Shown: in pieces, positions 46,901 through 57,766 of the stretch
Layout of the letters: every line of letters begins with the position of its first letter
Numbering within the stretch: the first letter of the stretch is position 1
Source of the DNA: Branchiostoma floridae
Taxonomy: Eukaryota > Chordata > Leptocardii > Amphioxiformes > Branchiostomatidae
DNA length: 64,000 nucleotides
Assembly (NCBI RefSeq): GCF_000003815.2
Contig: NC_049979.1
Location: 8,228,217-8,292,216 of the forward strand
Reading direction: 5' to 3'
Translations under genes and position numbers: made by a program
The notes under the pieces: model-generated
Databases searched by the model: none
What the model saw: the letters and a program-made list of their open reading frames with translations, nothing else
Told to the model about the DNA's origin: nothing

Positions 46901-49900
46901 AAGGTTTGCACGCAGATCCCAGTTGATTCCCTGCAGGGAAGTCCCGTGGCAATCATTAGAACTTGGATCAGCGAATGTCTGCACAGTGTGTGTGCCGAGA
47001 TATAGCGTGCCATTAAGGATGTGGCGCTGAGAGCACCGTTTCCATGACAGTAAACTCGATAAGAGCACCAAAAGGCCATTAGGAACTCCACCCATGCTCA
47101 GTCGCCTCTGATGTGGAAACGGTTCCGTGTTACTGGTTGTAGGTCTGCATTTTGAATGAGGTACAATGTCGACACATCCATGTCTGGTGAGTTGTAGCAT
47201 TGGTTATTACCTTGTTTACATTGTGAATGTATCAACGGGCCTTAAATAATTAAAGTCATCTTATCAGATATTGCTATTATTGCGTTTTTTGTTCACTGGG
47301 GAAATGTTTTTTGAAGGCGGATGAATGGTTATGTTAACACTGAGGTGGAGAAGTTTTGTGAAAAATCTATGCAGTTATACATAAGCATATATAATAGGTT
47401 AAACAATGGCAATTATTCATATCTGCAACAATACATACAGTTAGCATAAAAGTTAAGTGATTTACATTATGGAAAAGGTTAGACTGTTCTCCAACCAACA
47501 ACAAAAATTGAGAGCTGGAGAAGGCTGAGTGATTCAGTCAAAGCCTCCAGTGAGTCCCATTTTTTGGAGATGGAGAATAGTTTGACCATTTGCATGATTT
47601 AAGTAATAGTTATCTATTTGCTGACTTGAATTTCCTTTTCTTGCTGTTCAGAAATTAGTATTAACTTCTTTAATGGCAATAAAAATTAGTTCTAAATTCA
47701 TGCAAGTAGAAGCAAATTTAATGATGGACTTAGTACAGTAGCGGTGCTGAATATACATTCTGCAGGAATGGCATGCCATTGATGGGTTTCGACAAAGTTG
47801 CAATATCTTAGCTGTTCATAGATGGAGTATGTGCTACAACTTGAAGACGAGACTGTATTTCACTTTGGTCAACAAGTTGAAAGTACCTCAATCTATTCTA
47901 TTCTATCTAAAGATCTTTAGGAATATCTTACAGTACAAGTACTGCAGGTAGATACAATAAAACAAAATTAAAGACAATCAAGCAGTATTCTTCCTTGATG
48001 GATTGTCAAAGCAGAAAACTTTTACAGTTCAAAGTGTAGATTTTTTAGTGTGGAACTTTTTATCTTCATTATTGTGTTGCTGACAGAGGCTTTAGATGGG
48101 CTAATTGGTAAACTGACCTCATCTCGTTAAATGGCATAACCCAATTCTGGACTGGGCAGTGCACTTGTTGTAGAATTAGAGGGCAGCTGCAAGATATAGA
48201 ACAGGGGTGTCCCTTGGCTCCCAGCTGTTTGGGTTACACCCAGTTGGACCTATGGGCCTTGTGCTCCAGTCACCCTAATTTATCCACCTCAGAAGAGGGC
48301 TGGTTGTAGCCATGGCGACCATGTCACATGATTGTTAAGAGACCTGATTGGCCCTCAGAATTGCTGTTGGAATAGCCTGGAATTGATGCTATCATTTTCC
48401 CTACCAAGGTGTTGATTGCTTGTTGTAGCTGGGCTGTAGATAGCATTCCTGCAGGCCAGGGTGTAGTTCTCTGCCATTCCTACCATTAGGTGAGTGTGTA
48501 TTTTGATGTATTTGTTTGGTTTGTTGGCAACATGCTATCATTGACCTTTTGGCACAACATATGGATCTCTTCACACAATAGTGTGTAATGTTAGGGATGG
48601 TCTGAGCTGATCAGGATGCTAAATCAGATAGGAGGTGTACTCAGTTGGAAAGATGTCTTTGTACCATGCTCCTATCTGTGCTTTTTATCTATGCAGTTGT
48701 TCCATTCATCTAGATTGGATGCTGCATCATTAAGCCACATATGGGAAAATAGCCATTAGATGATTGCCTATTTTTCCAGTGATCATATCAGTTAATCAAA
48801 AGTCAGTCTGTTCCCAGAGAACTTCAAAAAGCTTTCTTTTTCTGCAACTCTCTCATTGCCTCCTTCCCTGGTCCAGCCTGTGTTTTTATCCGTCACTCAG
48901 AAACAGAAAGAATGCCCCAGTTGGACACAGACCACATGCTCCAGCCTCAATCATCAACAGTTTCCTTCTGGCATCGTCCCTTCCTGACTAACTCTCCGAA
49001 AATGTTCTTGTAATCTGCTCGGAAGTTGATTCATTGAAACTGTGACATGCCTTCCTTGTGTGTTTTCCTTGTGGGCTGGAACTGTCCCTCCAGGTCTTTA
49101 GTTGTGGCCCTGACACCCAAGCTACATCTGGTACCAGTTACAGGCCAGAAAGATTGAATTACACTAAATTTAGTTTTGTTTCCCTCCAGCTCCATCCCAA
49201 TTGGGCCTCAGCAGCAGCGTGGGCCCCTAGTGGGGACATAGAACACATTCCCAGACTAGATTGCCATGCTCCCTTCCTCCTAACACATCACTTGACTTTC
49301 TCCAGTCGAAAAAAATGCACACTGCATGATAGAGACTGACCCTCAAATTCCTTTACAATTCGGAGGGTGTCTGCCTCCTTTCAACTTCTAATTGGTCACG
49401 TGGTCCCAACTGTGGAGGGTGTGCTCACAGAGAATTCTGAACCGTAGAAAGGCAGGCAGCCCTGACAACACCGGCTAGCATCCGAATGGGTTAGTGGGCT
49501 CTTTCATTTGGTTTTCTTCATGCAATTATGTGGTCACTTGTGTTTGCATAATAGTATTGTCAAGATAACGGCAATTTGATTATGGGACAAGTGGGGCTTA
49601 CAAATTGAGTCGACGGAAAAGGTGGATGTAGTTGCTTGGGGGATGGCTGAGGCAATGAGGGAACGAGCTGGAATTTTGTAATGCAGCGCTAGTACGGCGC
49701 ACCAACGGGTGGTCATGACGTCAAGCGAGCATCAGTATGAAATCCTGGCACACTGGCTGTTGTTACTGTGGTTATCCCTGCACTGCTAGCCTTTAGCCCG
49801 GGGAGGAGCTTGGCATTAGAACAAGGTTGAAACCTTTTCAGTGTCTATTTACTTTTCGTTCTATTCTTGCAGACTTGTTAAGGCTTTGTATGTTCTTGCG

Positions 49901-52900
49901 CACAGTGGTATTGTGTAGAAAGCTTGTTGCATGCGCCATACAATAGGAACAATGACAGGACTGAGAACCCATTTATTTAAGAAAGACTTTTTTTACTTCA
50001 CTAAACATAGCTCAAAGTATAGTTTTCCTGAATGTATAACTGATTGTGAAGCATTCCTGCTACTGATACTACTGCCCTGTGTAATAGCTGCCTGGTAATG
50101 GTAATTCAGTTGTACTGCAGCTTACTGTAAATTGTAATGTATGTAAGTGTAAGTCCTGTCTGCTTGCAATTCGTTTTCAATTCAGGTCAGTCAAAATCCC
50201 ATGCTCTTCTGCATAGCAAAAGAGTAGATCAAAGATACCTTGTTGAAGCTCAGTTGCATTCGTGACAGTAGTATCAGGGGCGGGTGTGATTAAGAGGTCA
50301 GGCGAGAAAATGTGCTGTCTGTGCCATGGATTGGTGTGTTGGGATTATTTTGATTTGGAAAGAATTAGGGTTCAAAAGGCACACTAGCTGGACCCGATCC
50401 CTTCATGTAAAATTAAGGTTTCCATCCATTCTTTGTACCACACTGTGCTGGTATTGGTAACACTGAGAATAATGGATGGGATCTTGTGTTGTTGCTTTCA
50501 TTCTGATTCCTATGACCTAAAGAACAACTGCTGTTTCTTTTAAAATACCACAAGCAAGCTTTGTTGTCCCAACTGGTGGCAGAAAGTTAGTCTTTTCAAG
50601 TGGTTGCAGGATTTGGAAGAGGTAGGTTGTAAGACCTCCTATTTTCATTTTGTGATAGTCATATTAGTATGTACACATCTCCTGATCAGCTGTAAAATGT
50701 AATGTCGTCTTTGCACTTGAAGTAACAATTCAGTGTTTACCAGTGATAGTTTGCCAATTGTTGTGCAACAAAATCTTAAGAGTGTTCAGACAGTTTATGT
50801 TTCCAAAGAATTCTGTCTTCCTGTCTTCTCATTGAGGAATTCTTCCTTGGAAAGGTTGCTCACCTTGGGTCACAGTTCACAAAGTAAATAAGCTGTCAAG
50901 GGTTTGTATGAAACCTCCCAGATGTTCAGATATATAGTATTCCCTACAAAGGGAAAGAGGTTGCCATGCAAACTTGAGTAAACCTTGTCTTTCATAAGAA
51001 CATTTCAGTTTATTTTTGAAAGAGCTTGTGTCAAATTCATTCCTTTATAGGTTGTCGTATTCCCCTTGTCAAATGCTTGGGAATTTGCTTGTTAAACATT
51101 GTGGCTTTGGGCATAAAAATGTTACATTTGCCTCTCAGCTAATGCAGGAATGCAGAAGATCACAAAACAGTAGAGAGTATCTGTGTATCCTTAGAGAATA
51201 TAGATGAGACAAAACACTTGTGCCAGTGGAAATTTGTTTCCCAAGAACAAGTCCTTCAAAGCCAATTTCAAAGTAATGTAAACAGTGTCTTTTACCAAGG
51301 GAAGGGTTCCTATCAGCTTTAGGCAGACATGAGTAAACATTGCCCTTGATTTAGATCTGTCCTCTGTCACGAAAACAGCTAAGTAGGGATTCTGGTTTGT
51401 TTCAGGATTAGGTTTTCCAAAATATAGCCTTACCCAGTTGCAGAAATGTTGATGACATTGCCATGCCAAATCATATTATTGATATGATACAATGGCCTTG
51501 TTCATCTGTTTACTGCTAACCGTTAATATTTTTGGTCAATATTTATTAGATTTGCATGATTCTCAGAATATTGAATACGTCTGATAATACACACCAGTGA
51601 CACCACTGTCAGATTAAGGTAGCATTGCCAAGCAATTCTGTACATTTGTTTTAGAATTACAGATCAGAAGGTTCAGGTTCTCGCCAGGCAAGTTGGAGGT
51701 TAGATTAGGTTACATGTTATAGCTTTCCAAGACTGGATAATGATAGTCTGTTTTGATATCAAGCCTATCAGTGGCTACCACACACCATGCACAAGCAGCT
51801 ATTTTTGACTGCAAATTCCCCTCAGAAAAAGGGTCTACAAATTAAAAGTAATGAGGGTAGAATCACAAACCAATTGACTAGTAATGTGACTGAATTCCCC
51901 ATCTGCATGCTGGCACTAAGTAGGAGTGTGCCTCCCCAGATGTGTGTGAATTCCCCATGCAGGCTCTGCAAGGGAGAGATAAATTTTACAGCAGGGGATT
52001 CCAGTCAATGTTTCATGGATTATGGATCTCCGAGCTATGGATTTTGTATCCATCTACCTGTCAGAAGGGTTGTTATGTAGGCTAGGTGGGAGGGAGGGGA
52101 CTCCTCTTGCTGCCTGCAGGCTGTGATGGATGGTGGTAGAGTTCCTATAGAGTAACTCTGTAGGGATTCCTTTTGACCAAACTCACAGGTCGTTTGAAGT
52201 GTGTATGTTCTGGCTGGTATGGTTTTAATGATAACTTGTGGTCATATCTATCTGCATTGTATCTAAACAGTGGAGCTTGCACATTAAAACAGTAGAAAGA
52301 ACAAGATGTGCAAATGAAATGTGGACAGCTTTGAGGAATGTTTACTCCTCCCCTGTATTGTATTGTTTAGTTTTTTTCATCTTTGATGTGTGACCACAAA
52401 ACAGACAGATGTATGTACCTAACAAAGCCATCATTTTGTCAAGCAGAAACCTTTCATTACAGGTCCCTGGAAGCCTTACATGGTGCGCATACACGTTGTT
52501 GTCTATGTGAGACTGTGGGAAACTACCTTTCTGCACCTTTATCAGTCTGAAGTGAGATCTCTAACCGCCCTTGAAGGTTATCACCCCAGGTTACGGAAGA
52601 CCTGGACAGTGTAGGGTGGTCAGAGTTTGATCCAGAGCTACACCACTCCCATCGACAATAACAAGCCCCATGTTCTCAGGAAGACCTGCCCTAGAGCCTA
52701 GTAGAGGCCAGAAAGGGTCAGGATTCTCCCACAGCAGGAGGTGATGTGTGCCTACTGTGCCAGAAACTGGTCAAGAAAGGGTCGTACATGTAGCTATAGA
52801 TCTAATCAGTAAGAAACTAGAATTGAGATTTGGGTCAAGTTGTTCAGAAGTACAAGTGTAATAATAAAAGTAAGACAAGGGCCATGGCTTTATTGCAACT

Positions 52901-52974
52901 AGAATTATATAGTACAGGTATATTCTAAGCATGTGTAACAGTAGCACTGCCAAGCGACTATGCCAAACGGTTCT

Positions 52975-53062
52975 GAGCCTTTTGACATAGTGGTTTACTT
53001 TGCTGGGTTTGTGATCTGGCAGCCCAGATTCCGCGCAGGTTCGTATCCCGGGAGCCGGGATA
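52975..53062 (+). mobile_element. tRNA-like SINE head with A and B boxes
   Basis: An A-box-like TAGTGGTTTA (from 52989) and a B box GGTTCGTATCC (53038-53048, one base from the GGTTCGAATCC consensus) lie about 40 bp apart, close to tRNA spacing. GCTGGG and CCCAG between them could form an anticodon-type arm with an oversized loop. The acceptor and T stems do not pair well, so a functional tRNA is unlikely and a tRNA-derived SINE fits better. Confidence 0.4.
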
Positions 53063-53261
53063 TCGTTTCTGTTGATCTGTTTCTACTCTTTTCTTACACA
53101 TTGGAGGTTGTGGTTTCATAACATTGGGGGATGATGTTGTATGTTGTCACATGAACTTCAAACTGCATATGGATAGGGAGGAGTCAATCTTTGTTTTTTT
53201 TCTGTGATTTCGTTAATACAGTGCATTTGTATCAGGATGGTTTCAGTCATGTTTACACTTA

Positions 53262-55008
53262 GACCCCGTTCACATGGGAAAAAAACAAGTGAGTTAAACG
53301 AGGAATCCGATTAAAATGACCAATCCAAAGCCATGTGAACAGAACTAATCCGATTGGATTGCCCATTTTGGATTGGATTGGACAGGATTGCAATCCACCT
53401 CGGACCCTGTTCACATGAAAAAATTGCAAGTGAGTTAAACAAGGAATCCGATTGAAATTTTCTATCGGATTAAAAAAAATGTGTTCACATGAGTTTTATA
53501 CAATCGGATTAAACTCAAACTTGCGACCGCGACCACACAATCGGATTAAACTCTTTACCGCGGCACGCGTCGTGTTTCCAACGACCACCGCGGGCACGCG
53601 TAGTTTTTCCAAAATGTTGCCAGACTACCTCATAATTTTGAAGGATGTAGCGACATCGATATTGATTAAAACTTGAGAAATGGGCCGGCTTTGGTCAGAT
53701 TTTGACGCGTCGATGGTCCGCAACACACACTGACGAAAGTGGCGGCCTCTGGGTCATACGGGGTCATTGGGATAGTCTATTAGACTGGGGGTGGAAATGT
53801 TACGCGCGGTGTGATTATACTCTACATTTAACTATATAAAATGTATCTGTTGCAGAAGTTGCATAAATAAGGCAAACTGCTACCAAAACATTTGACTTCA
53901 TCACGTATTTATCTGAAATAAAAGTCTGTGTTTCGTTTAAAAAAACTGCTCGCCCATGCTTGCATGCAGTGAAGTGACCCAAGCTCGAAATTTCTGTTTA
54001 GACACGCTTCCGACTGTTTTTCTCGTAGAATATTTGCTTTTTTAGTGGTTTTGGGACATTGACTCCAACAACAGGAGAGAAACAAAACCATACATGTTAT
54101 TTTCATGGGCAATATTGCCAAAATTAACCAGTTGGTCTTCTGCCACACTGCCGATTTTTGGAAAGAACCGGTGCACATGTTCCGGCGAACCTTGCGGCGT
54201 CCGGTTGTTAACCATAGCGGTAAGATGATTTTGCAAGCAAACTTTCCCATAAACTTCTTTTCTAATCCGTGTATCATACTTTTTTTTGCCATGTTGTAGG
54301 TATGGTTGTATGTCTTATGTCCACTGTACCCGTATGTATGACGTCAAAACCATGAAACAAGCCCGAATCCAATCCAAATGTGTTCACATGGCCGATTGCG
54401 GACAATCGTATAGCGCATTCTACTTAACGCGCAACGCCGAATCAATCAGGCGAATCGCAGTGCTCTCGAAGTCAGGCTGACTCGCGAGTGCGACATAAAA
54501 TGTATAAGTCGATTACATAAATGTAACTTTACGATATAGTGATATGATCTGTGTAATTAAAAAAAACTGACACAGCCTCAAAATCTGTAAATAACACGAC
54601 AGATTAAATAGGAGAAACTTTTCCTACTGTATCAAGGATACAATCAGATAGACTAGNNNNNNNNNNNNNNNNNNNNNNNNNNNNNNNNNNNNNNNNNNNN
54701 NNNNNNNNNNNNNNNNNNNNNNNNNNNNNNNNNNNNNNNNNNNNNNNNNNNNNNNNTCCAATCCAAAATGGGCAATCCAATCGGATTAGTTCTGTTCACA
54801 TGGCTTTGGATTGGTCATTTTAATCGGATTCCTCGTTTAACTCACTTGCTTTTTTCCCATGTGAACGGGGTCTCGGGAGGTGGATTCAGCGCGCGCAATC
54901 CGATTGCCGCGCAATCCGATTGACCGGAATCGGCCATGTGAACACATTTGGATTGGATTCGGGCTTGTTTCATGGTTTTTACGTCATACATACGGGTACA
55001 GTGGACAT
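53262..55008. mobile_element. Nested DNA-transposon cluster with GACCCCGTTCACATG inverted arms
   Basis: The outer arm 53262-53385 is repeated almost exactly in inverted orientation at 54757-54872. Both start from GACCCCGTTCACATGGGAAA and carry AATCCGATT words. A second inverted pair is 54318-54398 against 54930-55008, containing TGTCCACTGTACCCGTATG and AAGCCCGAATCCAATCCAAA. A related copy of the left end starts at about 53403 (GGACCCTGTTCACATG). TTA precedes the left end but does not follow the right one. The interleaved arms imply insertion of one element into another, or a rearrangement. The gap 54657-54756 directly abuts the right arm. The open frames inside show no transposase signature. 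Confidence 0.65.
54657..54756. other. Assembly gap (100 N)
   Basis: A placeholder gap inside the inverted-repeat cluster. The sequence immediately right of it is the inverted copy of the left arm, so a local misjoin is possible. Confidence 1.
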
Positions 55009-55062
55009 GTTTTTGAATGTAGATAACCAGAACTGTTCATTTTGGATATTGTGAGTATTTGT

Positions 55063-55690
55063 TACCTTTGCCAGAATGGCTAAGGTTATGTTTTCGGTTT
55101 GGTGGTGTGGTTCTCCCCGTTTGTGAGCAGCATAACTCGAGAGGACTTCGATGGATGCAGCTGATATTTGGTGGGTGGGTAGGGGTGTGGAAGACGAAGG
55201 TCGAGTTCGATAATGGGCCTCCTAGCGGCTTGCTAAGGTACTGCAGCAGGACCTGCATGCTTGATATCTCGCGTTCCGGACATGCTGCGGTCGTGATTTT
55301 TGAGCGTTAGGGAGCCCTTAAAGCAGGGAGTGATTGCTGCGAGTTTGGGCCCCCTAGTGGCTTTCACGGAAGTGCAGGCGCCGGTTTAATTGCAAACTTT
55401 TGTCTGCGGACAGCATAACTCGAGAAGACTTCGACGGATGCAGCTGGTATTTGGTGGGTGGGTAGGGGTCTGGGAAACGAAGGGGGAGTTCGATAATGGG
55501 CCCCCTAGCGGCTTCCCTTGGTACTTCAGCGCAACTTCCGGGTGTGTTTTTCCATCTTCTGAACATGGTATGGCCACGAGTTTTGGGTGTTAGATAGCTG
55601 TTGTGCTCAGGAGTTAGTGACACAAGTTTGGGCCCCCTAGCGGCTAGTGTAGGGATAGCAGGGGCATTCTTGTCGAAAACTTCTGAAGCA
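55063..55690 (+). repeat. Modular dispersed repeat, two tandem modules of 283 bp
   Basis: Starts TACCTTTGCCAGAATGGCTA. The module start CAGCATAACTCGAGA lies at 55128 and 55411, exactly 283 bp apart. Each module continues with GGATGCAGCTG.TATTTGGT, GGTGGGTAGGGG, GTTCGATAATGGGCC, CCTAGCGGCTT and, later, a second GGGCCCCCTAG.GGCT block. The same leader recurs at 56853. The copies diverge by several percent. Longer open frames here are by-products of GC-rich tandem DNA and do not resemble known proteins. Confidence 0.75.
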
Positions 55691-56113
55691 GTACAACCCC
55701 ACTCCACCTTAGCAGCTGTCAGCACAGTTGAGGGGTTCCTGGTCCATGAATAATGGACTGGCCTATGATCAGTCAGTACTGTGAGCAACCTGATATTTCA
55801 GAGGTGTAAAGGTCAGACCTTGCAATGTGTTAGTTGACCCTTAGGCCATATGATCAACTTGGCAAGCCAAAATGATGGGCTTATGTACATAACAACGGTC
55901 TTAGTCTGTATTCTTCTCCTTCCTTTGAGTTTGAGAGGTAGGTACACTGTCATCTCTCTTTTCACTACATGGTCTCAATTTGAGCTGTCCTTGCAGTAGT
56001 CTTTTAAAAGCCATTTTCAGTCTCAAAGCCTTCATGCATTCCAGTCTGTCTCCAAAAGAGTCAGCTTGAACTATGTAGAACATGTATCTTACCTTTTATA
56101 TCATATGGTTGTG

Positions 56114-56213
56114 NNNNNNNNNNNNNNNNNNNNNNNNNNNNNNNNNNNNNNNNNNNNNNNNNNNNNNNNNNNNNNNNNNNNNNNNNNNNNNNNNNNNNNN
56201 NNNNNNNNNNNNN
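56114..56213. other. Assembly gap (100 N)
   Basis: A placeholder gap of unknown size between the two members of the TACCTTTGCC repeat family. Confidence 1.
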
Positions 56214-56852
56214 TCTTTTGGGTGTACATAGAGATACAAGGAACATGAGGTAGTAGAGCAGAGCTTGGGACATTGTTCCCAATTGACTTACATATATTTA
56301 ATGTACAGTCAAGTTGTGGCTACACTTCAAACATTCGGACTTTTCAACACATCCCCTATTGTGAGTAGGCGTGTTATCACTCTGTCATCAAATTGAATAT
56401 GAACTGATGAACAGCTGTAAGGAATTCAGGTTACAAGGCGTAAGGGAAATTTGAAACGATATCGGTTACTTTTTTCTATGGATGTCTGAATTCACAGTTA
56501 GACAATAAGTACATAATGTACATTGTTAAAAATGTGGTTGAAAGATATATATGCCCAGACATGTTTTCATTGACTGTCTACAAAAAAGTAAAGAAGGGAT
56601 TCTCCAGGGAATATTATATAAAATTTTCTAGATAAATATGTGGTATGGTGGGCTTTGTGCAAATTTAGAAGTAGTGCCTACCCCCTTGCGACAGGGTGGT
56701 GGAAATGGTACTTGTTTCTCGATGCTTTAAGCTTGAGGGTGACTTCTGAACAGTTTCATACAACTAAAATGCACATTTGTGGAGTTATGGTTTTGGAGCT
56801 GAGGGGTTGCCGCACTAACCTGGACAATAGACTAAAACCACTGCGACAATTT

Positions 56853-57766
56853 TACCTTTGCCAGAATGGCTAAGGTTAGGTTTTGGATGTGTTTGTGTGT
56901 CTGTGTGTGTGTGTGTTAACAGCATAACTCGAGAAGCCTGGGATGGATCCTGATGATATTTGGTAGGTGGGTAGGGATCGGGAAACGAAGGTCAAGTTTG
57001 ATAGTGGACCACATAGCGGCTTGCTAACGTACTGCAGCAGAAACTCAACTTTGGACGAAATAACTCTACAACATGTTGACGGATCGTCATGATTTTTGGT
57101 ATGTAGATAGAATGAGTGATGACTTACATAATGAGATACTAATTATGCACATCAACAGCTCATTTGCATAATTAATTAGGAAAATTTATAAATCCACAGC
57201 ATTCCATGATAGGACTTTCAAACTTGTAGCTGGGAAGGAGAGAAATGGCTATAGATATCAATTATGCAAATGATGACCTCATTTGCATTATTAATGAGAA
57301 AATATGAACATTTTGACGGATCATCATGTTTTTTGGTATTCAGGTAGCGTAAGTGAAGACCTACATAATGAGATACCAATTATGCAAATCAACAGCTAAT
57401 TTGCATAATCAATTAGGAAAAGGACAAAAACCCACTGCATTTCATTATAGTACTTTCATCACATATTGTCACATATGTAACTGAGAAAGAGGGAAGAGAG
57501 TAAGGGGTGTATTTTATTAAAGACTGAAAGAGAATAAGTCAAGAATGGATCAAAGGATCATCATGATTTTTGGTATGCTGATAGCTTAAGTAATACTTGA
57601 TACAATTTGATATCGATTAATGGTAACTTGGGATCTAATTTGCATAATCAATGTTGAAATTTTATAAACCAACTCCAAGCATATGATTATAAAGAAAATG
57701 AAATGAGTAACGCATTTGTCTACAGACATCATTCTACATAACAAACCTTGTTATTTGGCAAAGGTA
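56853..57766 (+). mobile_element. TACCTTTGCCA-ended modular element
   Basis: The left end is TACCTTTGCCAGAATGGCTA plus AGGT. The right end, read in reverse complement, is TACCTTTGCCAAATAACAAGGT, giving imperfect inverted ends of about 22-24 bp. After a TG-rich stretch (56893-56918) comes one CAGCATAACTCGAGAAG module (from 56920), then three AT-rich modules with a 237-bp period. No target duplication is evident and there is no coding capacity. The superfamily is unknown. Confidence 0.55.
57076..57740 (+). repeat. Tandem repeat, three modules, 237-bp period
   Basis: GGATC(G/A)TCATG.TTTTTGGTAT occurs at 57081, 57318 and 57555, each exactly 237 bp apart. Modules 1 and 2 also share ACATAATGAGATAC.AATTATG and ATTTGCATAAT(T/C)AATTAGGAAAA. 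Module 3 is more diverged but keeps TCTAATTTGCATAATCAAT. ATTTGCAT octamer-like words recur in both orientations. Confidence 0.8.

Noticed and set aside
52975-53062. Functional tRNA gene
   Set aside because: A and B boxes are present but the acceptor and T stems do not pair, so it was kept only as a SINE-like head.
53909-54292. Minus-strand frame of 127 codons inside the inverted-repeat cluster, considered as a transposase fragment
   Set aside because: No DDE/DDD spacing, zinc-finger or helix-turn-helix pattern. A second frame overlaps it equally well.
55354-55788. Minus-strand frame of 144 codons
   Set aside because: Runs through the 283-bp tandem modules and repeats its own segments with a shift of frame, so it is a by-product of repetitive DNA.
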